Made by a program: the position numbers and the translations under genes. DNA of 64,000 nt from assembly GCF_003429665.1 (NCBI RefSeq), contig NZ_QUWK01000007.1, positions 62,001 to 126,000 on the forward strand. The letters run 5' to 3'. The notes below the pieces were generated by a model. The model saw only the letters and a list, made by a program, of their open reading frames with translations. It searched no databases and had not been told where the DNA came from. Origin of the DNA: Sphaerochaeta halotolerans. Lineage in GTDB: Bacteria; Spirochaetota; Spirochaetia; Sphaerochaetales; Sphaerochaetaceae. Numbering within the stretch: position 1 is the first letter of the stretch; every line of letters begins with the position of its first letter. Positions 37,907 to 47,491 of the stretch are shown piece by piece.

Positions 37907-39460
37907 TTACTCCCACTCGATAGTCCCAGGAGGTTTACTGGTGATGTCATAGAGTACTCGATTGACTCCTTTCACCTCATTGCAGATCCTGCTAGAGGCG
38001 TGTTGCAGCACATCAGGAGGGAACCGGTACCAGTCAGCGGTCATGGCATCCTCACTGGTAACTGCCCTAAGGGAGCACACCTCTTCATAGGTTCTTTCAT
38101 CCCCTTGGACGCCCACGCTCTTAACCGGAAGCAAACACGCCAATGCCTGCCAGATATCATCATATAGATTGGCTTTGCGGATCTCCTCAATGAAGATTGC
38201 ATCAACATCGCGCAGGGTATCCAGCCGTTCCTTGGTTACTTCTCCTACACATCTAACCCCGAGTCCGGGACCGGGGAATGGATGACGGTTTACCATCTCT
38301 TCAGGAAGCCCAAGCTCTCTGCCCACAGCCCTTACCTCGTCCTTGAACAGTTCACGAAGTGGCTCGAGCAGGTCCCATTTCAGATCTTCGGGTAATCCCC
38401 CAACATTGTGATGGCTCTTGATGGTTGCAGAAGGTCCACCGGAGGGACTCTTGCTCTCGATTACATCTGGATAGAGTGTACCTTGGGCAAGGAAGCTGAT
38501 CTCCCCTGCTTTGCGTGCCTCATCATAGAAGGTATCGATGAAAACCTTGCCGATGATTTTCCGCTTCGCCTCAGGTTCTGTAACTCCCTTGAGTGCTGAG
38601 AGGAACGCATCCTCGGCATCAGCATATTGGAGACGTATATTGTAATGGTCCCTGAACAGTTTCAGGACCATATCAGCCTCTCCCTTGCGCAAGAGACCGT
38701 TGTTAACAAATACACAGACCAACTGGTCCCCGATTGCCTCATGGATAAGTACCGCTGCAACAGCAGAATCGACACCACCAGAGAGACCACACAGTACCTG
38801 CTTGTCTCCGACTTTCCTTCGAATCTCCTCGACTGCAGTACTTATGAAGAAACCCATATCCCAGTCCTGGTTTGCTTGGCAGACCCCAAGCACAAAGTTC
38901 TGCAGGAACTGGTTGCCTTCTGCGGTATGTACTACCTCAGGATGGAACTGAACCCCATAGAAATGCTTCTCATCATTCTCAATAACAGTAAAGGGACAGT
39001 TCGGGGTACTGCCTGTCTGGATAAAGCCATCAGGAAGCGAAGCAACTGCATCACCGTGACTCATCCAGAGCCGAGAGTTTGCACTGATGCCCTTGAGCAG
39101 AGAAGCCTCTGGATGGAGAACGGTAAGATCAGCGAAGCCATATTCACGCTTCAGCGGGCGTTCAACCGTCCCTCCGTTTTGGATGCTCATCACCTGTAAG
39201 CCATAGCAGATACCCAAAATAGGAATTCCCAACTCATAGATTCCTGCATCAGGCCTAGGTGAACCTGCAGAGCGAACCGAGGATGGACCACCACTGAAGA
39301 TGATTCCTTTTGGACTCAGTGCCGCAAGCTCTGTCGCTGTGATGGTATAGGGGACGATCTGGCTATATACGTGCATTTCACGTACCCTACGTGCAATCAA
39401 CTGACTGTATTGAGCCCCGAAGTCTAATACAACGATGGTGTCATGGGGGAATTGTTGCAT
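37907..39460 (-). CDS. guaA: GMP synthase (glutamine-hydrolysing)
   Basis: VLDFGAQYSQLIARRVRE, GICYGLQVM, GLSGGVDSAVAAVLIHEAIG, C-terminal RVLYDITSKPPGTIEWE. Confidence 0.97.
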   Translation of the reverse strand: MQQFPHDTIVVLDFGAQYSQLIARRVREMHVYSQIVPYTITATELAALSPKGIIFSGGPSSVRSAGSPRPDAGIYELGIPILGICYGLQVMSIQNGGTVERPLKREYGFADLTVLHPEASLLKGISANSRLWMSHGDAVASLPDGFIQTGSTPNCPFTVIENDEKHFYGVQFHPEVVHTAEGNQFLQNFVLGVCQANQDWDMGFFISTAVEEIRRKVGDKQVLCGLSGGVDSAVAAVLIHEAIGDQLVCVFVNNGLLRKGEADMVLKLFRDHYNIRLQYADAEDAFLSALKGVTEPEAKRKIIGKVFIDTFYDEARKAGEISFLAQGTLYPDVIESKSPSGGPSATIKSHHNVGGLPEDLKWDLLEPLRELFKDEVRAVGRELGLPEEMVNRHPFPGPGLGVRCVGEVTKERLDTLRDVDAIFIEEIRKANLYDDIWQALACLLPVKSVGVQGDERTYEEVCSLRAVTSEDAMTADWYRFPPDVLQHASSRICNEVKGVNRVLYDITSKPPGTIEWE

Positions 39461-39516
39461 GTGCATTCCTCTCTGGTTAGGGATAGTTGGAGTATACCGA
39501 AAAGAAACGACAGTGG

Positions 39517-40038
39517 CTACCAAGTAAGCGAACTCACCGGGGGATAAGCTCGCTTCACTGCTGCCGATACAACAAGGCCGAGCGCAAATCCTACTGCACT
39601 CTGGGCGATGTTGCCTGGGATCTCAGCAGCAGCCACACTGACAGTGCTGATAAACAAGGCAGATAATGCAAAATACCCTAAGGAAACAGTTGCAATGCAG
39701 ATGAAGGCTGCAAGGACCTTTCTTCCTACCGATACTGTAGCATCGCCCTTTTTCTGCACGATCAAGGCAACCAAGAGCCCTTCCACCCCATGGACCACAA
39801 AGCTGATAGGTGCCCATTGTGCATAGCCACTGATCAAATCAGCAAGGGCCGTTCCCAAACCTGCAGCGATGAACGCAGACCAAGGACCAAAGGTGAACGC
39901 GATAAAGCAGATGGCTACATCGCATAGATTCAGATATCCTCTTGCGGTAGGGATACGAACTACCATGGTAAAAACCACAACCACAGCAGTCAGCACTGAC
40001 ACCATGGCAACTTTCAAAGCATTCCTATTCCCCTGCAT
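39517..40038 (-). CDS. ECF transporter S component, substrate unknown
   Basis: RIPTARGYLNLCDVAICFIAFTFGPWSAFIAAGLGTALADLISGYAQWAPISFVVHGVEGLLVAL; next to EcfT and EcfA. Confidence 0.85.
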   Translation of the reverse strand: MQGNRNALKVAMVSVLTAVVVVFTMVVRIPTARGYLNLCDVAICFIAFTFGPWSAFIAAGLGTALADLISGYAQWAPISFVVHGVEGLLVALIVQKKGDATVSVGRKVLAAFICIATVSLGYFALSALFISTVSVAAAEIPGNIAQSAVGFALGLVVSAAVKRAYPPVSSLTW

Positions 40039-40047
40039 ATACTCCTC

Positions 40048-40818
40048 CTAGAACAACATACTCGCTAGCCAAAACGCCAATGGAATGATACAAGCGAGAA
40101 GGAAATTGGTACATACATGATGATATGCATCAAGACTGTGGTAACTGCTACGCCTCTCCTGTCTCCCGAATCCGCGCATCTCCAGGCTCATAGCCAAGTT
40201 TGGGATGGATCTAAGCGCAACCACCAAAGCGCTGGTAAGGGTTGGGACCAAATCCTTGAGACGCTGGCCAACCTTCTTTTTCTGCTCATCCTCGGCTTCA
40301 CGGAGACGATGTGACTCTGATATCTGACTGAAACTATCAGCAATGAAAGGAATATAGGTAAAAGCGAGTGTCACAACCAAGCTCGCTTTATAGGGAAGAT
40401 GATACCATCTCAGGGTAAGCATGACCTCATGCATCACGGTAGTGGCAAACAACAGGGTACAGACATAGGTGATACCAATGAAACGGCTCATCAACCTCAA
40501 GGCTTGTTCCAAACCTTCCTTCGTGATTACAGTAAAACTGCCAATCGACACCAAGGGAACCCCTTCACGTACATTGAATGGCATGAAAAGTATCATGAAC
40601 AGGAGCATTGGAGAAATGGAATAAACGGTTCTCCATGCATGATGCCACCCTGTGCTATGAGCACCAACTAAAACAACCAAGGCAACCACAAGAGCAAGAT
40701 GCAACAAGGTAACAGGGAGAAAAAACCAGACGCACATCAGAAGCATCAATAGCAGTTTTGCACGTGGATCAAAGCGGTAGAGCCACCCCTTCCCTGCAAT
40801 GTAGGTGTTGGTAGTCAT
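40048..40818 (-). CDS. ECF transporter transmembrane (T) component
   Basis: RFDPRAKLLLML, SLEMRGFGRQERRSSYHSL EcfT coupling motif. Confidence 0.9.
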   Translation of the reverse strand: MTTNTYIAGKGWLYRFDPRAKLLLMLLMCVWFFLPVTLLHLALVVALVVLVGAHSTGWHHAWRTVYSISPMLLFMILFMPFNVREGVPLVSIGSFTVITKEGLEQALRLMSRFIGITYVCTLLFATTVMHEVMLTLRWYHLPYKASLVVTLAFTYIPFIADSFSQISESHRLREAEDEQKKKVGQRLKDLVPTLTSALVVALRSIPNLAMSLEMRGFGRQERRSSYHSLDAYHHVCTNFLLACIIPLAFWLASMLF

Positions 40819-42245
40819 ACAGCGATCAACCTCCCTTCCTTGATGGTGTAGGAGCGCTGGGCTACCTTGTCGGCAAATTGCCGGTCATGGGTAATGAGCA
40901 GGATACCTGCCCCATTGCGCCTCAGATGCGCAATGATGGAGAGTGTACTCTGATAGGTCAAGGCACTATCAAGCTCATCAAGAATATAGAAGGGTCGGTC
41001 AAGCAGATAGTACACTGCTGCTTGGAGGGCTTTACGTAGCGGATAACTCATTGTGGTGGGTGTGTCCTCAAGGTCGAGGCTGAACAGTTCTGCACAAGTT
41101 GCTATGCGACTCTCAATCTCTGATTTCGATAAGTCTGAACGTCGCTTCAGAGACCAAGAAAGTTCTTCTGCAACGGTAGGTAGAAAGATTTGCAGATCGG
41201 GGCTCTGAAACAAGTAACCAACACGTTTGGAGAGTTGTTTGTCTCTGAACGGTTCACCATCGATGGTAATCTGGCCCGCTATGGGGGTATCCAAGCCACA
41301 GAGCAAGCGACTGAAGGAGCTTTTGCCACTTCCGTTTGGCCCAACAAGGGTTACCAACTCCCCGCTTCGTAGTTGGAAATCAGGTACCTCCAAAGTAAAC
41401 TGCTTACTCTTTGTAGTGCTCACCCTGCTCCGTTCAGCTTGGAGCGACTTACAAGAGAGAATCCTTTTTTGGGAAGGCTGTATGTGTTCTGTTTCCAAAG
41501 GACTGGGAAGATCATCACCACAGAGGTGGGCAAATCGAGAGATTAAGGTGCTTCTATCCCCACTGGCAATATCTCCTTCATCGAGCAACAATACCTGATC
41601 AAAGAGGTCATCAAATTCACGCAAGTAACGACTTGCAAGTACCAGTACCGTCTTGTCTTTGGTTGCTATCAGATGTTTTAGTTGGTCTCTCCAGTGCTGG
41701 TCCAAGTCATCAAAAGCTTCGTCAAGCAGCCAGAAAGAGGCATCAATCGCCTGCATGGTGGCAAGGAGCACGCGTTTACGTTCTCCCCCACTGAGCTCCT
41801 GTTCACTGCTGGTCCTTAAATCCTGAAGCCCCCACTGTGTAATTGCTTCCTCAATACGTGCATGCATGGTCTCTCTTTCCATGCCCATTGACTCCAGGGG
41901 AAACGCAATTTCTTCCTCAACCGATGTGGCAACAAACTGTTCTTGAGGGTTCTGGGAAACATACGTACATACTGGCAAGAGGTCCCAAGGGTCCAAATCT
42001 GAGAGTGATTTCCCATAGAGATTGATATCACCCTGTAGTTCACCAGGGAAATATTTGGGGCACACCCCGCAAATGATCTTGGCAAGTGTGGTCTTTCCCT
42101 TGTTGAATGGAGCAAGCAAAAGCGTCTTGCTTCCAGCAGGAAGAGCGAGAGAGAGCGCACGAAAAAGGGGTTCATTCTCTTTCTCCGTCCACGACTGATA
42201 GGTGAAAGAGAGGTCTTCAATGGAGAGTGCGTTGATCATAGCCAC
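40815..42245 (-). CDS. ECF transporter fused ATPase (two ABC domains)
   Basis: Two nucleotide-binding domains: APFNKGKTTLAK..LSGGERKRVLLA and GPNGSGKSSFSRLLCG.. Confidence 0.92.
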   Translation of the reverse strand: MAMINALSIEDLSFTYQSWTEKENEPLFRALSLALPAGSKTLLLAPFNKGKTTLAKIICGVCPKYFPGELQGDINLYGKSLSDLDPWDLLPVCTYVSQNPQEQFVATSVEEEIAFPLESMGMERETMHARIEEAITQWGLQDLRTSSEQELSGGERKRVLLATMQAIDASFWLLDEAFDDLDQHWRDQLKHLIATKDKTVLVLASRYLREFDDLFDQVLLLDEGDIASGDRSTLISRFAHLCGDDLPSPLETEHIQPSQKRILSCKSLQAERSRVSTTKSKQFTLEVPDFQLRSGELVTLVGPNGSGKSSFSRLLCGLDTPIAGQITIDGEPFRDKQLSKRVGYLFQSPDLQIFLPTVAEELSWSLKRRSDLSKSEIESRIATCAELFSLDLEDTPTTMSYPLRKALQAAVYYLLDRPFYILDELDSALTYQSTLSIIAHLRRNGAGILLITHDRQFADKVAQRSYTIKEGRLIAV

Positions 42246-42247
42246 CC

Positions 42248-42988
42248 TTAGACTTGGCCAGGAAGCTCGTCAAACCGTTTGGCGATGGTTCCATAGACCG
42301 ATTCATGAAGCGTCGAAATCTCTTCATTGCTAAGATTATCAGTGTAGATTGGCTTGCCAATTGAAACGTATGCATGAACACGTTTAAAGCCATGCAACAG
42401 CTCCATCCCAGCACGTAACCCCTTGATGGTAATGGGTACGATGACCGATTTGGAGCGGGTCGCAAGTTTCAGACTCCCCTTCTTCAATTCCCCGATTCTT
42501 CCACTCTTGCTTCTCGTTCCCTCAGGGAAGATCAACATATTTTTCCCACTCTTCAGGAGTTCTACACCACTCAGAATTGCATTAATCGAATCACGGGGAC
42601 TCGTTCGGTTGATAAAAACGCAATCCAAGGCATAACACCAGAGATTGATGACAGGAATTCTTTTCACCTCTACCTTTGCTATAACAGAAGCCCAAAGATT
42701 CGCAGGTCCTATAAAGGCAGCAATATCAAGCATGCTCTGATGGTTTGCGATATAGCAAACGGAACGCTCTGGTGGCAGGTTCTCCTTTCCATCAATATGG
42801 ACCGTAACCCCCAAGAAGAAAAGAATGGAATTCCCTATAAAGTGCCCACATGCGCGTAGGTATCTTTCCCCAGCCTTTCTCATACCAAGGAGGCGTAACA
42901 GATAGCCAATCGGGAATGCATACACAATCGAAAGCGCTATGATAGGAATTACAAACAGTCCTGCAAATGCTATGCGTATCTTCTTCAT
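42248..42988 (-). CDS. 1-acyl-sn-glycerol-3-phosphate acyltransferase
   Basis: IANHQSMLDIAAF, FINRTSPRDSINAI, MLIFPEGTRSKSGRIGELKKGSLKLA. Confidence 0.93.
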   Translation of the reverse strand: MKKIRIAFAGLFVIPIIALSIVYAFPIGYLLRLLGMRKAGERYLRACGHFIGNSILFFLGVTVHIDGKENLPPERSVCYIANHQSMLDIAAFIGPANLWASVIAKVEVKRIPVINLWCYALDCVFINRTSPRDSINAILSGVELLKSGKNMLIFPEGTRSKSGRIGELKKGSLKLATRSKSVIVPITIKGLRAGMELLHGFKRVHAYVSIGKPIYTDNLSNEEISTLHESVYGTIAKRFDELPGQV

Positions 42989-43002
42989 GCATATCCCTCC
43001 CG

Positions 43003-44721
43003 CTAAGAAAAGTCTTGTGTTTTATAGAGTTTTGCATACTGGCCACCCAAAGCAAGCAACTGTTCATGGGTTCCCGACTCTACCAGTTTACCCTCATCGA
43101 GAACCAAGATACAATCTGCATGTTTGATAGTGGTCAAACGGTGGGCAATAACGATGGCAGTCCTTCCCTTGGACAGGCGATGGAATGCTTCATTGATCAA
43201 CTCTTCACTCTCGGTATCCAAACTACTGGTTGCCTCATCAAATATGAGGATTTGGGGGTTTTTCAAGAATACTCGTGCAATGGAAATACGCTGTTTCTGT
43301 CCACCAGAGAGCAAGGTACCCCGTTCTCCAACCTGGGTATCGAGCCCGAGGGGAAGCGAACGGACAAAATTACCGAGGTTTGCTGCATCCAGTGCCAACC
43401 AAAGTTGGTCATCGGTTGCATCTACCTTTCCGTACTTCAGGTTCTCCCTGATTGTGTCATCAAAAAGAAACACATTCTGCTGCACGAAGCCGATATTCTG
43501 TCTGAGAGAGTGCTGCGTCAGTTCACGTATATCTTGACCATCAATGCATACCTTGCCTTCACTGGGTTCGTAGAAGCGGGGGATCAAGCTGGCGAAGGTA
43601 CTCTTTCCAGCTCCCGACTCCCCAACCAATGCATAGGTGGAACCTCCGGGAATCGTGATGTCTACATCCTTAAGGATGACCTCAGCTGAGTTCTCATACG
43701 AGAATGAGACATGGTCGAACTGGACCGTACCATCCTTGACCTTCAAGCTCTTTGCGTCCTTCACATCCTGGATATCCGGATGTTCATCCATGACCTGGGT
43801 GAAGCGCTCAAAGCTTGCCATACCTTGTTGCAGTTGCTCGGTGAAGTTGATCAGGCGATCGATAGGAGGGAGCACTACTCCTACGTAGAGAATAAAAGTG
43901 ACCAAGTCATAGGACTGCACCTTTCCCATGAATATCAACAACGTTCCACCGGCGATGGTACAGAAGTAGTAGAGCTCACGAAAGAACCCCAAGATGGAGT
44001 GATACCTTCCCATTACCCTATACTGCTCCATCTTGCTGTCACGCAGAATGTCATTGACGTGGTTGAATTTTGCCTCTTGGTAGGACTCCCGGCCATAGGA
44101 CTTGACCTCTCGAATCCCCATCAGAGAATTCTCCACATTGCTGTTCACATCAGCAACGGTCCGCCGTACGCGACGGAAGGTTGCCTTCATACGAATTCCA
44201 TAGTACACCCCATAGAACACCATGATCGGCAACGGAATGAGTGATATCAAGGCAAGAGGAACGCTATAGCTGAACATAAGGATGTAAGACCCCAGAATGG
44301 TGGCCACACTGATGATTAAATCCTCAGGAGCATGGTGAGCCATCTCGGTAATCTGGAACAGGTCATTGGTAATTCGGCTCATCATGTGTCCGGTCTTGGT
44401 CTTGTCGAAGAATCCAAAGGAAAGTTTTTGCAAGTGACCGAACAATTCACTGCGCATATCGGTTTCCATCTTTACCCCAAGGATATGTCCCCATGTCACC
44501 CTGATATATTGGCAGATTGCCTGCAGGATGTAGATAAGAAGCATCAGGCCAAAGATGATGATCATATTTTTCAGATTCTGGTCTGGTATTTCCACCCTGA
44601 GCAGTTGTCTGGTCAAGGTGGGAAACAGAATTGAAAGGATTGAAGCAAAAATTGCCACTCCCATATCAAGAAAAAACAAACCCTTGTATGGACGGTAATA
44701 GGCGATGAACCGTTTGAGCAT
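43003..44721 (-). CDS. ABC exporter, fused membrane/ATPase (MsbA-like)
   Basis: N-terminal TM domain; VGESGAGKSTFASLIPRFYEPSEG, LLSGGQKQRISIARVFLKNPQILIFDEATSSLDTESE. Confidence 0.94.
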   Translation of the reverse strand: MLKRFIAYYRPYKGLFFLDMGVAIFASILSILFPTLTRQLLRVEIPDQNLKNMIIIFGLMLLIYILQAICQYIRVTWGHILGVKMETDMRSELFGHLQKLSFGFFDKTKTGHMMSRITNDLFQITEMAHHAPEDLIISVATILGSYILMFSYSVPLALISLIPLPIMVFYGVYYGIRMKATFRRVRRTVADVNSNVENSLMGIREVKSYGRESYQEAKFNHVNDILRDSKMEQYRVMGRYHSILGFFRELYYFCTIAGGTLLIFMGKVQSYDLVTFILYVGVVLPPIDRLINFTEQLQQGMASFERFTQVMDEHPDIQDVKDAKSLKVKDGTVQFDHVSFSYENSAEVILKDVDITIPGGSTYALVGESGAGKSTFASLIPRFYEPSEGKVCIDGQDIRELTQHSLRQNIGFVQQNVFLFDDTIRENLKYGKVDATDDQLWLALDAANLGNFVRSLPLGLDTQVGERGTLLSGGQKQRISIARVFLKNPQILIFDEATSSLDTESEELINEAFHRLSKGRTAIVIAHRLTTIKHADCILVLDEGKLVESGTHEQLLALGGQYAKLYKTQDFS

Positions 44722-44722
44722 G

Positions 44723-46369
44723 CTACTTGTCTCTCCTGAACAATCGAGAGAAGAAATTCTGTTTCTTCTTCGGCTTTGTCTCCTGCTTTTGCGTAACAGG
44801 TTGCTTGGGAGTAGGTTCCTTTTTCACCGGAATATCCTTCTTACCTGTAGGTTGACTCCTCTTAGCAGCAGGAGTTCCTTCAGGAATCTGACCACCCTCA
44901 CTCTTGTACTGTTGCTTGTAATAAGACAATCGCTCTTCAAGTGAGAGATTCTGGATTTCTGCATAGCTCTTGGACCCTGTATGACGTCGTCTCTGAGGTT
45001 CCTGTGTTCTTCCCTGTCTTTCAGGTCTTGGCCCTCGAGACTTGTTGTCTCTCTCGTCTCTTGTACGTTTTGGCCGATTGGAGGACTGTGGCTGACCTCG
45101 CTTTGGAGGTCTGGAGCCACCACGAGAGGGTTTAGCACCACTTCTTGGTCCACGGCTTGGACGCCCACCATACTCATCATTCCTCACCAAGTCCCTGAAG
45201 GAGTATGAGGCACTCTTGTCCTCTACCTGTTCAAGGTCCCCCTCCTCAGGCCAGATTACTGGAATCTTCATTTGTATGAAATTTTCTACGGCTTCTAGAT
45301 TGAAGACATATTCTTCATCTGCAAGCGTTATGGATTTCCCGCTCTTACCCGCACGGGCTGTACGGCCAATGCGGTGAACATAGTTCTCGAAATCATCAGG
45401 AATGTCATAGTTTACAACCAGTTCCAAGTCATCAATCTGCAGTCCACGGGCGGCAACATCGGTTGCAACAAGGAATCGTATCTTCCCTTCTTTCATACGA
45501 TCGATTGTCTGCAAACGCTTGGCTTGAGGGAGGTCTCCCATCAGGTACTTGGTTGGGTATCCGTTGAGCGAAAGTCGCTTCGAAACCTCGATACACCGTG
45601 CTTTTGTATTGGTGAAAATCAGACAGTTCTCTGGATTCTCTTTCTTCAAGAGTTGCAGAAAGAGGGTGAACTTCTCATCTTTCGCGACATGATACAGTTC
45701 TTGGGTGATTGCATTAACAGTAATCTCCTCAGGATTGACTTCAATCTCAGCTGGGTCGTTCATGAACGACCAGGCAAGATTACGCACCTTGGTGCTGAGG
45801 GTTGCTGAGAACAGCATGGTTTGCCGCTCTGTACAATCACGGAGCAAGCTGAACATTTTCTGGATATCGGGATAGAAACCCATATCGAACATTCGGTCTG
45901 CTTCATCAACAACAAAGATATCAAATTCGCGGAAGTCGATCTTATGCATCTTCTGGTAGTCAAGAATACGTCCAGGGGTACAGACAAAGATATCACACCC
46001 CTTCTCAAGGATCTCATCCTGCTTTCCGTATCCGACACCACCATAGAAACTTCCAATCGTGAGGTCCTCGATACCAGATCCCAACAAAATGGTATCTTCC
46101 TCAATCTGCACAGCCAATTCACGGGTTGGAGCAACAATCAATGCCTTCGGTTTGCCCTTTCCAGCCTTTATGGCCTGGACAAATGATTCAAGTATCGTCA
46201 ACACATACACTGCGGTTTTTCCGCTTCCAGTCATTGACTGGACCATGACATCGCGACGGGAGAGGCTTGTGGGGAGGACTTTTTCCTGTACTTCGGTACA
46301 GTCACTAAAGCCTGCAGACTCGATGCCTTTGAGCACTTGCTCACTTAAGGATAATTCGGTAAATTTCAT
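44723..46369 (-). CDS. DEAD-box RNA helicase with basic, Arg/Gly-rich C-terminal tail
   Basis: VQSMTGSGKTAVY, APTRELAVQ, VDEADRMFDMG, SATLS, VATDVAARGLQI, HRIGRTARAGKSG. Confidence 0.95.
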   Translation of the reverse strand: MKFTELSLSEQVLKGIESAGFSDCTEVQEKVLPTSLSRRDVMVQSMTGSGKTAVYVLTILESFVQAIKAGKGKPKALIVAPTRELAVQIEEDTILLGSGIEDLTIGSFYGGVGYGKQDEILEKGCDIFVCTPGRILDYQKMHKIDFREFDIFVVDEADRMFDMGFYPDIQKMFSLLRDCTERQTMLFSATLSTKVRNLAWSFMNDPAEIEVNPEEITVNAITQELYHVAKDEKFTLFLQLLKKENPENCLIFTNTKARCIEVSKRLSLNGYPTKYLMGDLPQAKRLQTIDRMKEGKIRFLVATDVAARGLQIDDLELVVNYDIPDDFENYVHRIGRTARAGKSGKSITLADEEYVFNLEAVENFIQMKIPVIWPEEGDLEQVEDKSASYSFRDLVRNDEYGGRPSRGPRSGAKPSRGGSRPPKRGQPQSSNRPKRTRDERDNKSRGPRPERQGRTQEPQRRRHTGSKSYAEIQNLSLEERLSYYKQQYKSEGGQIPEGTPAAKRSQPTGKKDIPVKKEPTPKQPVTQKQETKPKKKQNFFSRLFRRDK

Positions 46370-46486
46370 TCGTTCTATATTTCGCCTTTATAAGTAATTG
46401 CAGTATTCGCAATATGAGGGATTCTTTTACAAACCTTATGGTAGTAAGATAGAGGAAAATAAAAACCTTGTCCACCTCTGCTAAAA

Positions 46487-46646
46487 AATGAAAGGTATCA
46501 ATGCCCCAGGGCAAGTCATGAACTTAGGAGGCGTTGCCCCCTTTTCCGCCCCAAGGGACGGGGTATCTCACCTTGCTTTCCCGGCACTCGCTCCAGAGAG
46601 GAACCATCATGCTGATTCCTTTCCTCTCGCTCCGTTGGGGAATGAA
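46487..46646 (+). repeat. interspersed 158-160 bp element, copy C
   Basis: Matches copy A with about five transitions, all in the 5' third; no indels. Confidence 0.93.
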
Positions 46647-46664
46647 AAAATAACGGATGGGCTT

Positions 46665-47477
46665 CTAATCTTCCAACTCCCATTGTCTGACGAGACTACA
46701 GATCTCACGTGTCAAAGCAAACGTTGTTCCAACGATCGTTCCATTCACCCGTGAAACAGGCATTGCAGCCATGCTGGTAGCTGAGATGAAGAGTTCATCG
46801 TAGGATCCTGCAAGCACCTGTTCCACAGAAGGGGCTTCGTAGAGTATTTGTAAGCCAAACTGCTTTGCTGCCTTGATCACTCTATCGCGGGTGATTCCAA
46901 GCAGGACCTTCTCATCTTGTGCAGTAAAGAGTTTTCCATCTTTGATTGCAAAGAAGTTGGACCGAGTTCCTTCAAGGATTTTGTGTTCACTGTCAACCAA
47001 AAGTGCTTCAAAGCACCCCTGTCTCCTGGCTTCTTCTAAAGCAATATAATTCAAAAGCAGGTTTCCATTCTTTGCTCCAGGTAGCAGACGCTCCCCTTCA
47101 TAGGTGAAAGTCTTCACCCCTTCCGTGTAGAAAGATTCTGGATAGGTCAGAATTTCACTCGTGGTGATGAACAGTTGTGGTTGCATGCCCCCATAGATCT
47201 GGATTCTCAGCGATGCATTCTCCACCAGATCCACCTCGATCAAAGCATGTACCCAGGAAGCAATTTCTTCCCGATTAAACGGATAGGTAAGATTAATGAG
47301 TTTTGCAGAAGCCTCAAGCCGCAGGAGGTGGTCCTCCAGATGCACAGGGTGGGCTTGGATGACCCTGAGGGATTCATACACATAGAATCCTGACTGTACT
47401 TCTCTGAGGGTGACAGGTACCACCGCCTCACTCTGCATTATAATCTTTCCGTTGTATACGGCATGTTCACCAACCAT
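46665..47477 (-). CDS. class IV aminotransferase (branched-chain/D-amino-acid type)
   Basis: YESLRVIQAHPVHLEDHLLRLEASA, LLNYIALEEARRQGCFEALLVD, ILEGTRSNFFAIKDGKLFTA. Confidence 0.88.
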   Translation of the reverse strand: MVGEHAVYNGKIIMQSEAVVPVTLREVQSGFYVYESLRVIQAHPVHLEDHLLRLEASAKLINLTYPFNREEIASWVHALIEVDLVENASLRIQIYGGMQPQLFITTSEILTYPESFYTEGVKTFTYEGERLLPGAKNGNLLLNYIALEEARRQGCFEALLVDSEHKILEGTRSNFFAIKDGKLFTAQDEKVLLGITRDRVIKAAKQFGLQILYEAPSVEQVLAGSYDELFISATSMAAMPVSRVNGTIVGTTFALTREICSLVRQWELED

Positions 47478-47491
47478 TGACGTAATTTCTC

